A stretch of 38,946 nt of DNA from Sulfurimonas sp. (GCA_028684815.1 JAQUFE010000018.1:1-38946); one strand, 5' to 3'. Shown: positions 20,965-28,464, counted from the stretch's first letter. The notes: generated from the sequence alone by a model not told the origin. A program made the numbers and translations.

Positions 20965-22443
20965 TTACTTTTCGCCTTTTTTCTTCGCTTTGAAGAGTAG
21001 TGGCGTTCCAGTAAAGTTAAAGGCCTCTCTTAGTTTGTTAGTTAAGTATCTTCTATATGTAAAGTGCAAACCGCTTGGTTTGTTCATGATGATAGCTATC
21101 TTTGGTGGTCTTGTCTCATATTGAGTCGCATAGTAGATGCGGATAACTTGCCCACTTACACTTGGGAGTGTATGACGTCTTAGAGCTTTTTCTATCACTT
21201 CATTTATCTTTGATGTTGGTATTCTTTGAGAGTAGTTTTCATTTATCTCTAAAATCATATCGTGAAGTTTATCTACTCTTTGATGCGACTTTGCAGATAG
21301 TGTGATGATAGGTGCGTATGCAAGAAATTTAAATCTATCTCTTACTTCTCTTATGATTTTATCATGCTCATCTCTTTTTGAGATATCCCACTTATTTAAA
21401 ACTATAATGGAAGCTAAACGATTGCTATCAACAAGCCCTGCGATTTTCTCATCTAAATCTAAAAAAGGCTCACTTGCATCTAAGACTATAAGTGCCATAT
21501 TTGAATTTTCTAGCATCTCTGTTGTTCTCATAAGAGCATATTTCTCGATGCCTAAAATCTTACCTCTTCTTCTAAGACCTGCCGTATCAACAAAAGTGAG
21601 TTGTTTACCTTTGTAATCTACAGTCTCATCAATCGGGTCTATGGTAGTTCCAGCCACACTGCTTACAACTGAGCGCTCTTCACCCAAAAGTGCATTTAAA
21701 AGTGAGCTTTTTCCAACATTTGTTCGCCCAATGATGGCTATCTTGATATGGTTTACATCATCTTCATCATACTCTTTTATAAGGTCATTGTTTGCAAAAA
21801 TAGAGTCATCCTCTACCTCTTCTTCATCCCAGTAAATATACTCATCACTATCTTGATCTTCGTGAGAGTGTTGTGCGAAAAACTCATCATCATCGATGGC
21901 GTCTTCTTCAACAACTCTTATATCATCTTCTTCACCCTCTTCTTTTACAATGTCACTATCAGGAACCTTAGAAGCTATCCACTCTAAAAGCTCAACTGTA
22001 TTTCTATTGTGTGAAACTGAGATGCCAAAGATAGCATCAGTTCCAAACTCATAAAAATCCCAAAGATTATCTTTCATCTTGTCGTTGTCTATCTTATTTA
22101 CAACTAGGGCTACATCTTTTCCTAAGTTTTGAAGTTCGTAAAAGAGTTTTTTATCCTCTTCTTCTGGGATACTTTTTCCATCTACTACGTAAAGAATGAT
22201 GTCAGCCATATAAGCCGCTTTAAGTGACATCTCTTTTATCTTCTCAAATAACTCGCAGCCCTTATCAAGTCCGCCAGTATCTAAAAGTTCTACCTGTTTG
22301 TTTATGATTATGGCATTTCTTCTTTTTATATCTCTAGTAGTTCCAGCTATGTCAGATGTAATAGCATCTCTTTTTTTCACTAAACGATTAAAAAGTGAGC
22401 TTTTTCCAACGTTGGGACGACCAATAATTGCGATTTTTTTCAT
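20965..22443 (-). CDS. der: GTPase Der (EngA)
   Basis: Double-GTPase needed for 50S ribosome assembly. The 492 residues hold G domain 1 (GRPNVGKSSLFNRL, DTGGLD, NKID), a long acidic linker about 165-232 rich in Asp and Glu, G domain 2 (GRTNVGKSSLLNALLGEERS, DTAGLRRRGK, NKWD), and the C-terminal KH-like domain that contacts rRNA (LHFTYRRYLTNKLREAFNFTG, residues about 463-483). The linker is notably longer and more acidic than in E. coli Der. A -10 box lies 41 bp upstream. Confidence 0.96.
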   Translation of the reverse strand: MKKIAIIGRPNVGKSSLFNRLVKKRDAITSDIAGTTRDIKRRNAIIINKQVELLDTGGLDKGCELFEKIKEMSLKAAYMADIILYVVDGKSIPEEEDKKLFYELQNLGKDVALVVNKIDNDKMKDNLWDFYEFGTDAIFGISVSHNRNTVELLEWIASKVPDSDIVKEEGEEDDIRVVEEDAIDDDEFFAQHSHEDQDSDEYIYWDEEEVEDDSIFANNDLIKEYDEDDVNHIKIAIIGRTNVGKSSLLNALLGEERSVVSSVAGTTIDPIDETVDYKGKQLTFVDTAGLRRRGKILGIEKYALMRTTEMLENSNMALIVLDASEPFLDLDEKIAGLVDSNRLASIIVLNKWDISKRDEHDKIIREVRDRFKFLAYAPIITLSAKSHQRVDKLHDMILEINENYSQRIPTSKINEVIEKALRRHTLPSVSGQVIRIYYATQYETRPPKIAIIMNKPSGLHFTYRRYLTNKLREAFNFTGTPLLFKAKKKGEK

Positions 22444-22483
22444 GAGTTTTATGCCTTATGAGGTAGGTAGTTATATTTATGAA

Positions 22484-22489
22484 ATTATA
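22484..22489 (-). promoter_or_regulatory. Probable -10 box of der
   Basis: TATAAT within GGATATAATTTC on the leftward strand, about 41 bp before the der ATG. Confidence 0.45.
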
Positions 22490-22522
22490 TCCAAAATAAA
22501 GCAGGGTTGTTAGAGTTCATCT

Positions 22523-22550
22523 AAAGCTCTTGAAATAACGAGCTTTTTTT
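22523..22550 (+). terminator. Terminator-like hairpin reading rightward with no known gene
   Basis: AAAGCTC/GAGCTTT form a perfect 7-bp stem with a 10-nt loop, followed by further T residues (TTTTTTT in total from the arm), the form of an intrinsic terminator for + strand transcription. The flanking genes der and LPP20 both read leftward, so it may end an antisense or small RNA. Confidence 0.5.
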
Positions 22551-22617
22551 AAGTAGGTTTTTACTGTTTTTATTGGAGTTTATTTTACGCTAGCAAGGTG
22601 GTTTTTTCTTTTATAGA

Positions 22618-22640
22618 GCAGGTTGTAAGATACAACCTGC
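22618..22640 (-). terminator. Strong stem-loop downstream of the LPP20 gene
   Basis: GCAGGTTGTA/TACAACCTGC, a perfect 10-bp stem with a 3-nt loop, 38 bp after the stop of the lipoprotein gene. No T-run follows on the leftward strand, so it may protect the 3' end or act with another factor. Confidence 0.45.
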
Positions 22641-22677
22641 CATAACAAATAGCGCTTTTTTTAAAGGGCTAAAAAAT

Positions 22678-23256
22678 TTAGTTAGTTGGAAACTCTTTTT
22701 CTAAATCCTCAAGGGCATTTTTAGATTGAAACTGTTGCCATAGAGCTTCATCATTTTTAAAGCTAGTCTTAACCGCTTGTTTTACTTCACCATTTACTTT
22801 AGCTTCTGGCACTGTAACTAACATATATATAGCACCTGATGGAGCAGTCCACATATCAACGCCTTTTGAGCCTTGCAAATCAACTTTTGCAACTTGTTTT
22901 GATACAGCAGTATTTACTTGATCTACCACTTCACTACTTGAAACACCTGTAGCACGGGTAAAAGTTTCCACTTTATCTTTAACCTGAACCTGAATTTGTT
23001 GAGCTAAGTCTGAACGACCATTTGCAAGAGCAACTCTTCTCATGTGACCCATCCCAGCTGCACTTTTAGAAGCTATACCAACACCAGCATAAGCACCCTT
23101 AACTATAGGGACACACGCCCAGCTTGGAGCTAACTTATTTTCTATTTTACAACGGTTATCAAAAACATCTTCTTGTGATTCTGGCGTAGCCCCACACCCT
23201 GTAATAGTTGTAGCTACTAAACCTGCTAACACGATTGATGATAAAGTTTTAATCAC
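22678..23256 (-). CDS. LPP20-family outer-membrane lipoprotein
   Basis: A 192-residue lipoprotein. The type II signal peptide (VIKTLSSIVLAGLVATTITG) ends at Cys21 (lipobox ITGC), so it is lipid-anchored. The body, PSWACVPIVKGAYAGVGIA and GRSDLAQQIQVQVKDKVETF, fits the LPP20 family of Helicobacter. The correct start is GTG at 23256, placed 4-5 bases after AAAGGAGA. The frame extends to 23319, but those extra 21 codons translate repeat family B and can be dismissed. Its leader consists largely of repeat B copy 2. Monocistronic, between two stem-loops and the divergent phosphoribosyltransferase gene. Confidence 0.85.
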   Translation of the reverse strand: MIKTLSSIVLAGLVATTITGCGATPESQEDVFDNRCKIENKLAPSWACVPIVKGAYAGVGIASKSAAGMGHMRRVALANGRSDLAQQIQVQVKDKVETFTRATGVSSSEVVDQVNTAVSKQVAKVDLQGSKGVDMWTAPSGAIYMLVTVPEAKVNGEVKQAVKTSFKNDEALWQQFQSKNALEDLEKEFPTN

Positions 23257-23283
23257 ACAATCTCCTTTTAATGATTGAATGCT

Positions 23284-23356
23284 CTGAACAATTCTTAAGT
23301 TGGATCCCAAATCAAGCACGGGATTTATTTTATAGATTAATCAGAAAGTTCGATTA
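23284..23356. repeat. Dispersed repeat family B, copy 2
   Basis: Inverted relative to copy 1 (18736-18838): its reverse complement begins GAACTTTCTGATTAATC and ends GGATCCAACTTAAGAATTGT. It contains ATCCCGTGCTTGATTTGGGAT, an imperfect hairpin, and lacks the 35-bp insert of copy 1. It lies between the -10 box at 23360 and the LPP20 start. Confidence 0.7.
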
Positions 23357-23359
23357 AAG

Positions 23360-23365
23360 ATTATA
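23360..23365 (-). promoter_or_regulatory. Probable -10 box of the LPP20 gene
   Basis: TATAAT on the leftward strand, about 104 bp before the GTG start; the leader it implies is formed mainly by repeat B copy 2. Confidence 0.4.
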
Positions 23366-23412
23366 CTACGATTAGTCTTAAACAATATTTATCAACTATG
23401 GGCATAATTCTG

Positions 23413-23418
23413 TATAAT
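23413..23418 (+). promoter_or_regulatory. -10 box placed for a leaderless mRNA (phosphoribosyltransferase)
   Basis: TATAAT is separated from the ATG at 23425 by only six bases (ACCGCT), so transcription should begin at or next to the start codon. TTATCA lies 18 bp upstream as a weak -35. No ribosome site exists before either candidate ATG. Confidence 0.55.
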
Positions 23419-23424
23419 ACCGCT

Positions 23425-23871
23425 ATGAAACAGTACCATTATGATAACTTTAAAACAGATACAAACAAACTGCTCCTAGAGGTAAAAGAGTTCCAACCAG
23501 AGGTCTTAATTGGCATTGCTAGAGGTGGACTTACTCTCTCTCATGCCATAGCAGAAGGACTAAATGTCAGGAATGTGCAGACATTAAACACTGAGCTTTA
23601 TGACAAATCAAAAAAAAGAGACAAGATTTGCATAAACGAAGGGTGCAGACTTGAAAATATACAAAGAGTGTTAATTGTAGATGACATCTCAGATAGCGGA
23701 AAAACACTCAAAGCCATAGTCAAGTTACTCAGCGCAAATCATCCAAAAGTAGAGTTTAAAACCGCTACACTTTTTTATAAAAAAACATCAGTTTATGAAC
23801 CTGATTTTTGGATAAATGAAGCAGATGATTGGATAGATTTTTTTTGGGAGAGAGACTTCAATGTGAATTGA
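23425..23871 (+). CDS. Phosphoribosyltransferase-family protein
   Basis: A 148-residue type I phosphoribosyltransferase. The PRPP-binding loop VLIVDDISDSGKTL is at 82-95 and an upstream LIGIARGGLTLSHAIAEGL at 28-46 supplies the pyrophosphate loop. Similar to xanthine/guanine-type salvage enzymes, but the base cannot be predicted; the C-terminal DEADDWIDFFWE-like end (EADDWIDFFWERD) fits the XGPRT/HPRT-like group. The start is taken as 23425 (MKQYHYDNF) because an upstream in-frame ATG at 23398 lies before the -10 box and has no ribosome site. The transcript would then be leaderless. Confidence 0.85.
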   Translation: MKQYHYDNFKTDTNKLLLEVKEFQPEVLIGIARGGLTLSHAIAEGLNVRNVQTLNTELYDKSKKRDKICINEGCRLENIQRVLIVDDISDSGKTLKAIVKLLSANHPKVEFKTATLFYKKTSVYEPDFWINEADDWIDFFWERDFNVN

Positions 23872-23902
23872 ACTCAGGAGAAGGCAGTCTGAACTATAAA
23901 CT

Positions 23903-24256
23903 TTAGTGCCCTCCGTGCTCTTTTGTAAAGTCAGTCTCATAGATATAGTCAGATATCTCTTTTAAAGCATCTAACTCATAACTAAGATTTGGCATCAGTC
24001 CGTACTTTGCTATGGCATCTAACATAAGTGAAGTCTCTTCTTTTGGCTCTTTTACCCATGTCGCCATATAGTCTGAAAACTCTTCCTTATCCGCAAATGC
24101 GCTAAGATATTTCTCTCTTATCTCTACAGTAGAAGGTGCTGATATCGCTTTTGTCTCATGATGGCAGGTCACGCAGTTTCCATGAAACAGAAGCGAACCA
24201 TATTCGCTTGCATTTAAACTTAGACAAAAAAGAGAAGTTAATATAATTTTTTTGAT
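23903..24256 (-). CDS. Periplasmic monohaem cytochrome c, probable ATC start
   Basis: About 117 residues: a signal peptide (IKKIILTSLFCLSLNASEYG) and one haem c motif C28-V-T-C31-H32. Without canonical start codons the reading frame appears to begin only at GTG 24172, which would remove the signal peptide and the first haem Cys and so cannot be the real product. In frame, AAGGAA lies 6-7 bases before ATC at 24256, exactly where ATG would be expected (ATCAAAAAAATT for MKKI). I therefore infer initiation at ATC, or a point mutation. A Met in GLMPN could be the second haem ligand. It follows the TerB/J gene by 12 bp. Confidence 0.7.
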   Translation of the reverse strand: MKKIILTSLFCLSLNASEYGSLLFHGNCVTCHHETKAISAPSTVEIREKYLSAFADKEEFSDYMATWVKEPKEETSLMLDAIAKYGLMPNLSYELDALKEISDYIYETDFTKEHGGH

Positions 24257-24268
24257 ACTTTGTTCCTT

Positions 24269-25021
24269 TTAAGATTTTGCTTTTTTTATCATCTCATAAG
24301 CTTGATTTATCTCTTGAGTCTTTGCCGTCGCTTCTTGCATATACTTCTCGCTTTTTCCCTGAGACTTAATAATATCAGGATGATACTCACGAACAAGTTT
24401 TCTATAAGCTTTTTTAACAGTAGCCATATCATCGTCTTCTTTTACACCTAAAAGTTTATAAGCGTCAGATATATTCGCTTTTGGTTGGATGTTTTGCATC
24501 ATCTTCTCAAACTGGTCGTATATGGCATGATAAGCATCTGGATTAAACTCAAAGGCACTTGCAATAGTTTGAAGAACTAAGTCTTCGCTAGCAGATACTT
24601 CACCATCAACAAAAGCCAACTGAATCAAAAAACCCATAAACTGTTGCTGTTTTGACTTATCTCTTTTTATGGCTTGCCCTAGTTTATTAGCTATCTCTTG
24701 CGTATTGTGAGTCTTATCTTTTTCATCATCAAATATCTCTTTTAAGATACTCTTTGTTTTGCTTGGTTCTGGGAAAACATTTGAGATGTCGTCAAACATG
24801 TGACCAACAAGTTCAGCCTCAAGTGCATCTACTCTTCCATCAGCCTTTGCAACCTTTGCAACTAATGCTACAAAAAGCCCCAAATCACTCTTAGCTAACG
24901 CCTCTTTTGTAATAGAGAAATTTTTAAAAGCCTCTTGTGAGTACGCTGTGTACTTAGAATAACTCTTAAAAATCCAGTAGAAAAAACCGCCAATAACTAG
25001 CAGTAGTATTAAATTGCCCAT
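24269..25021 (-). CDS. Membrane-anchored TerB/DnaJ-domain co-chaperone (DjlA-like)
   Basis: A 250-residue protein with one N-terminal membrane helix (LILLLVIGGFFYWIF, 4-18), a TerB-like helical domain (about 40-180; LVAKVAKADGRVDALEAELV, IQLAFVDGEVSASEDLVL), and a C-terminal J domain (about 186-250) with YKLLGVKEDDDMATVKKAYR and the HPD motif in REYHPD, which activates DnaK. The order TM-TerB-J is that of DjlA. The client is unknown. The cytochrome c gene follows 12 bp downstream in the same direction, so a shared transcript is likely. Confidence 0.87.
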   Translation of the reverse strand: MGNLILLLVIGGFFYWIFKSYSKYTAYSQEAFKNFSITKEALAKSDLGLFVALVAKVAKADGRVDALEAELVGHMFDDISNVFPEPSKTKSILKEIFDDEKDKTHNTQEIANKLGQAIKRDKSKQQQFMGFLIQLAFVDGEVSASEDLVLQTIASAFEFNPDAYHAIYDQFEKMMQNIQPKANISDAYKLLGVKEDDDMATVKKAYRKLVREYHPDIIKSQGKSEKYMQEATAKTQEINQAYEMIKKAKS

Positions 25022-25084
25022 AAATTTCCTTTTTTAATTGTCGCAATTATACGAAATAGAAGTTAATAACTTACTTTTCATTGG

Positions 25085-25090
25085 TATAAT
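25085..25090 (+). promoter_or_regulatory. -10 box placed for a leaderless mRNA (EamA transporter)
   Basis: TATAAT with seven bases (GCGACTT) before the ATG at 25098. TTAATA 16 bp upstream may serve as -35. Same geometry as at 23413. Confidence 0.45.
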
Positions 25091-25097
25091 GCGACTT

Positions 25098-25985
25098 ATG
25101 AATAGAATTAGAAGTTTAAATAAGGGCGTAAAATATATGCTCTTAGCCTCCTTTATGTTCGCCATTATGGGAGCCTTTGCAAAGTTGGCTTCAGAGCATA
25201 TGTCTTCACTTGAAGTTGTTTTTTTTAGAAATCTCTTTGGCGTAGTCCTTATCGGATTTACAATATATAAAAACCCTATGAAGCAGATTGGCGGAAAACC
25301 TTTTTTACTCTTTTTTCGTGGACTGATGGGCTTTAGCGCACTACTTGCCTACTTTTACAATATCGCAAATATCCCACTTGGAGATGCGGTAACTTACTCA
25401 AAAACCGCACCCATTTTTACTGCTATCTTTGCTTGGGCATTTTTAAGCGAAAAACTCTCTTTATCTGCTTGGCTTGCTGTGTTTTTAGGGTTTTGTGGGA
25501 TTGTTTTAATTGCCCAACCTGACGCTATTGGCTTTACAAAATATGACCTGCTTGGCATCTTTAGTGGAGTAGGAGCCGCTCTTGCTTACACTTCCATCAG
25601 AGAGCTTAGAAAGTATTATGACACAAGGGTTATTGTGCTCTCTTTTACGCTAGTAGGAACTCTAGGGCCTATATTTCTTTTTATACTCTCAGAATTTGTA
25701 GATCTGCCATCTTTAGACTTTATGCTAGGCAAATTTATAATGCCAAGTGGCGTGGTTTGGCTCTATATCATAGGTCTTGGGGTTCTTGGCACTCTCTCAC
25801 AATACTATATGACAAAAGCTTATGGAGAGACAAAAGCTGGGATAGTTGGGGCTGTGAGTTACACAAATATAGTCTTTGCCATCTTTGTTGGAGTGCTTTT
25901 AGGCGACTCACTTCCAACCTTTTTAACCACACTCGGAATCTTACTAGTTGTTGCTGCTGGAATTATGGTAGCTAGAGATAAATAA
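25098..25985 (+). CDS. EamA/DMT-family transporter
   Basis: An integral membrane protein of about 295 residues with ten predicted helices in two EamA repeats, for example YMLLASFMFAIMGAFAKLA, VTYSKTAPIFTAIFAWAFL, and in the second half AGIVGAVSYTNIVFAIFVGVLLG (part of 245-270). Drug/metabolite exporters of this kind carry amino acids, nucleotides or other small molecules; the substrate is not predictable. Start choice: 25098 (MNRIRSLNKG) fits the -10 box; ATG 25137 has AAGGGCG upstream and is the alternative; the frame also opens at 25038 before the promoter, which I reject. Divergent from the TerB/J gene. Confidence 0.88.
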   Translation: MNRIRSLNKGVKYMLLASFMFAIMGAFAKLASEHMSSLEVVFFRNLFGVVLIGFTIYKNPMKQIGGKPFLLFFRGLMGFSALLAYFYNIANIPLGDAVTYSKTAPIFTAIFAWAFLSEKLSLSAWLAVFLGFCGIVLIAQPDAIGFTKYDLLGIFSGVGAALAYTSIRELRKYYDTRVIVLSFTLVGTLGPIFLFILSEFVDLPSLDFMLGKFIMPSGVVWLYIIGLGVLGTLSQYYMTKAYGETKAGIVGAVSYTNIVFAIFVGVLLGDSLPTFLTTLGILLVVAAGIMVARDK

Positions 25986-25994
25986 CTAATATGA

Positions 25995-26000
25995 TATAAT
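25995..26000 (+). promoter_or_regulatory. Probable -10 box of the kdsA-ribH-nusB run
   Basis: TATAAT 37 bp before the kdsA start, with AAGG as ribosome site in the leader. Confidence 0.45.
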
Positions 26001-26037
26001 CCTTTCGAATTTTTAAACCCTATTTTAAGGTAGATGA

Positions 26038-26829
26038 ATGCTATTACTAAGTGGACCTTGTGTTATTGAGAGTGAAGAAAATATTTTTAAAATCGCTAAA
26101 TCTTTGGAAAAATACCATGCAGATGAGTCTATAGACTTCTATTTTAAAGCTAGTTTTGACAAAGCCAATAGAACTTCATTAGAGAGTTTTCGCGGACTTG
26201 GAATGGATGAGGGGCTTAGGATTTTGCAAAAAGTAAAAGATGATTTTGGTTATAAAGTCGTGACCGATGTACATGAGTCAATTCAAGTTCCAGTAGTTGC
26301 AGAAGTGGCAGATATGTTACAGATTCCTGCATTTTTATGCCGTCAAACAGATTTACTTGTTGCTTGTGCAAAAACTGATGCTAAGATAAACATCAAAAAA
26401 GGTCAGTTTTTAAGTGGAGATGCGATGATATATCCACTTCTAAAAGTCCTTCAAACTAGAGGATGCAAAGACGCTAGTTATGAAAATGCTAAAAAGCACG
26501 GTGTCTATCTTTGCGAGAGAGGAAACTCTTTTGGATATGGAAATATGGTTGTAGATATGCGAAACTTAGTTACCATGAGAGAGTTCGCACCTGTTATCTT
26601 TGACGCTACTCACTCAGTTCAGATGCCAACAGCAGTAGGCGGAAAAACTGGTGGAGATAGCTCATTTGTTCCATACTTAGCAAAAGCAGCTGCGGCTGTT
26701 GGAGTTGATGGCTTTTTTATGGAGACACATTTTGACCCTAGCATCTCGCTTAGCGATGGAGCAAATATGATAAAATTGGATGAGTTAGAAAATCTAATAA
26801 AAACAATTAAGAAAATAAGAGAGATTTAG
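26038..26829 (+). CDS. kdsA: 3-deoxy-8-phosphooctulonate synthase
   Basis: Condenses phosphoenolpyruvate and arabinose-5-phosphate to Kdo-8-phosphate for lipopolysaccharide. The 263 residues include [10 protein letters not shown] at the start, [37 protein letters not shown], and [12 protein letters not shown] near the C-terminus. Cys in SGPCVIE is the metal ligand of metal-dependent KdsA enzymes. Family length is normal. The order kdsA-ribH-nusB matches Campylobacter. A 94-bp tandem palindromic repeat is inserted between kdsA and ribH. The product feeds WaaA (6954). Confidence 0.96.
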   Translation: MLLLSGPCVIESEENIFKIAKSLEKYHADESIDFYFKASFDKANRTSLESFRGLGMDEGLRILQKVKDDFGYKVVTDVHESIQVPVVAEVADMLQIPAFLCRQTDLLVACAKTDAKINIKKGQFLSGDAMIYPLLKVLQTRGCKDASYENAKKHGVYLCERGNSFGYGNMVVDMRNLVTMREFAPVIFDATHSVQMPTAVGGKTGGDSSFVPYLAKAAAAVGVDGFFMETHFDPSISLSDGANMIKLDELENLIKTIKKIREI

Positions 26830-26836
26830 AGCTTCT

Positions 26837-27115
26837 TCTCGTTCCCACTGTCCTCGGTGCGAACGCATATAAAGTAGATGTTAAAGATATATGCATTCCA
26901 CCTCAGGAGAGGATGGAACGAGAAAAAGTTTCTCGTTCCCACCGTCCTCGGTGGGAACGCATATAAAGTAGATGCTAAAGATATATGCATTCCACCTCAG
27001 GAGAGGATGGAACGAGAAAAAGTTTCTCGTTCCCACCGTCCTCGGTGGGAACGCATATAAAGTAGATGCTAAAGATATATGCATTCCACCTCAGGAGAGG
27101 ATGGAACGAGAAAGA
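26837..27115. repeat. Repeat family C: three tandem 94-bp palindromic units
   Basis: Units start at 26837, 26931 and 27025. The second and third are practically identical; the first differs at a few bases. Each is a long imperfect inverted repeat: outer arms TTTCTCGTTCC/GGAACGAGAAA, inner arms GGTGGGAACGCATAT and ATATGCATTCCACC, and a 16-nt centre. An alternative fold has hairpins CGTTCCCACCG/CGGTGGGAACG with loop TCCT and CCTC/GAGG with loop AGGA, whose loops are complementary. This accounts for the whole 324-bp gap between kdsA and ribH; small open frames inside are translated repeat. Confidence 0.9.
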
Positions 27116-27153
27116 CTCCAAAATAGTAGTAAACATAAATATAAGGAAAACAG

Positions 27154-27618
27154 ATGAAGTTGATCGAAGGTAAGTTAAAAGTTGTAAATGGTAAAAAAAT
27201 TGCCATAGTTAGTACGAGATGGAACCACTTTATAGTTGATAGATTAGTTGAGGGTGCAAAAGATGCATTTGCTCGCCACGGCGGAGATGATAGCGATCTT
27301 ACTCATGTTTTAGTGCCAGGTGCATTTGAGCTTCCAATGATAGTTGACCAACTTCTCTCATCAGGCAAATACGATGCTATCTGTGCTTTGGGTGCAGTTA
27401 TCCGCGGGGCAACTCCACACTTTGATTATGTATCTGCTGAGGCTACAAAAGGCATCGCTACTATGAGTCTAAAGTACCAAAAACCAGTATCTTTTGGACT
27501 GCTTACAACTGACACAATCGAGCAAGCGATAGAGAGAGCTGGAACAAAAGCTGGGAATAAAGGTTTTGAAGCAATGACTACGGTTATTGAAATGATTGAC
27601 CTTTACGAGAACCTATAA
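27154..27618 (+). CDS. ribH: 6,7-dimethyl-8-ribityllumazine synthase
   Basis: Penultimate enzyme of riboflavin synthesis; forms large icosahedral or pentameric shells. The 154 residues show [33 protein letters not shown] and the active-site block [26 protein letters not shown] (residues about 79-104), with [23 protein letters not shown] near the end (His/Arg positions conserved). Its TAA overlaps the nusB ATG by one base (TAATG). Preceded by AAGGAAAACAG. No FMN riboswitch was seen upstream; the gap is occupied by repeat family C. Confidence 0.97.
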   Translation: MKLIEGKLKVVNGKKIAIVSTRWNHFIVDRLVEGAKDAFARHGGDDSDLTHVLVPGAFELPMIVDQLLSSGKYDAICALGAVIRGATPHFDYVSAEATKGIATMSLKYQKPVSFGLLTTDTIEQAIERAGTKAGNKGFEAMTTVIEMIDLYENL

Positions 27619-28025
27619 TGGCTACTCGTCATCACGCTCGTATGGCGGTAGTGAGCCTTTTATACGCTTATGATTTGGGAAATGGAAATATTGCTGAACA
27701 TACAGATGAGATACTTGAAGAAAAAAAGATTCGTAACAAGCAAAAAGACTTTGCATTAGGTCTTTTTGATGGAGTAATGCAAAATCTTGAAGTTTGTGAC
27801 GCAGCCATCATAAAGCACTTAAAAGATTGGGATTTCGAGAGACTTGGATCCATAGAAAGAGCTACACTTAGGCTTGCAACATATGAGATTTTATTTGGCG
27901 AACTTGACTCTGCTGTGGTTATAAACGAGGCAGTTGAGATTACAAAAGCATTTGGAACTGAGCAATCTCCTAAGTTTATAAATGGTGTCTTAGATGCCAT
28001 CTCTAAAGATAAAGAAGTTGCATAA
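27618..28025 (+). CDS. nusB: Transcription antitermination factor NusB
   Basis: Part of the rRNA antitermination complex with NusE (S10), binding boxA RNA. All-helical protein of 135 residues: ATRHHARMAVVSLLYAYD, GVMQNLEVCDAAIIKHLKDWDFERLGSIERATLRLATYEIL (residues about 50-90), and AVVINEAVEITKAFGTEQSPKFINGVLDAI. Coupled to ribH by a one-base stop-start overlap, the usual pairing in this phylum. A 240-residue antisense frame over this gene and the next is a shadow. Confidence 0.95.
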   Translation: MATRHHARMAVVSLLYAYDLGNGNIAEHTDEILEEKKIRNKQKDFALGLFDGVMQNLEVCDAAIIKHLKDWDFERLGSIERATLRLATYEILFGELDSAVVINEAVEITKAFGTEQSPKFINGVLDAISKDKEVA

Positions 28026-28028
28026 AGT

Positions 28029-28454
28029 ATGAAAAATCTTTTCCTACTTTTAGCTTTTCTAGTAAACTTAAGTGCTAGTGATTTAAAAGTAGTAAAGAGC
28101 AACCATAGCGTCTCACAGACTATCCAAAACATCAAAGAAATTGTCACCTCAAAGGGTTTTGAAGTCTTTGCCATCATCGACCATGAGCAAAATGCTAAAG
28201 CTGTTGAGATGCAGCTACCTGAGGCTAAAGTTATACTCTTTGGGAATCCAAAAGCTGGTACAAAACTGATGCAAGAAGACATCTTGAGTGCACTAGATTT
28301 GCCTCTGCGTGTTTTAGTTTTTAAAGAGTCTGGCGTCAAAATTGCATATAGAGATGTAAGCACTCTTAAGACAGATTTTAAACTTAGCAATAATAAACAA
28401 CTAGACGCTATGGATAAAGGTCTAAGTGCTATTATCGATGAAGCTAGAAAATAA
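28029..28454 (+). CDS. Exported DUF302-domain protein
   Basis: A 141-residue protein with signal peptide MKNLFLLLAFLVNLSASD, so periplasmic. The rest is a DUF302 domain: SVSQTIQNIKEIVTSKGFEVFAIIDHEQNA (about 28-57), VILFGNPKAGTKLMQED and LPLRVLVFKESGVKIAYRD. Function of the family is not established; small-ligand or metal binding has been suggested. It starts 3 bp after nusB and overlaps nothing, so it may belong to the kdsA operon. mqnC follows 10 bp later. Confidence 0.88.
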   Translation: MKNLFLLLAFLVNLSASDLKVVKSNHSVSQTIQNIKEIVTSKGFEVFAIIDHEQNAKAVEMQLPEAKVILFGNPKAGTKLMQEDILSALDLPLRVLVFKESGVKIAYRDVSTLKTDFKLSNNKQLDAMDKGLSAIIDEARK

Positions 28455-28464
28455 AGAGAGAATT

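Noticed and set aside
23257-23319. N-terminal extension of the LPP20 protein from an upstream ATG
   Set aside because: The 21 extra codons translate repeat family B, and the extension would move the lipoprotein signal peptide away from the N-terminus; GTG 23256 has an ideal ribosome site.
25038-25097. Longer N-terminus for the EamA transporter
   Set aside because: It would begin upstream of the only TATAAT in the region, without a ribosome site, and adds sequence not typical for the family.
26837-27115. Possible CRISPR array
   Set aside because: The 94-bp units are contiguous and alike over their full length, with no unique spacers and no cas genes nearby.
27100-27153. FMN riboswitch before ribH
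   Set aside because: The leader has only the end of the tandem repeat and a short AT-rich stretch; none of the conserved FMN aptamer blocks were seen.
26878-27157. Several overlapping small frames with internal repeats between kdsA and ribH
   Set aside because: They are translations of the 94-bp palindromic unit in both directions; no ribosome site and no unrelated sequence in them.
27668-28390. 240-codon leftward frame antisense to nusB and the DUF302 gene
   Set aside because: Both sense genes are clear family members; the antisense frame has a low-complexity Ser/Lys/Phe composition typical of a shadow.
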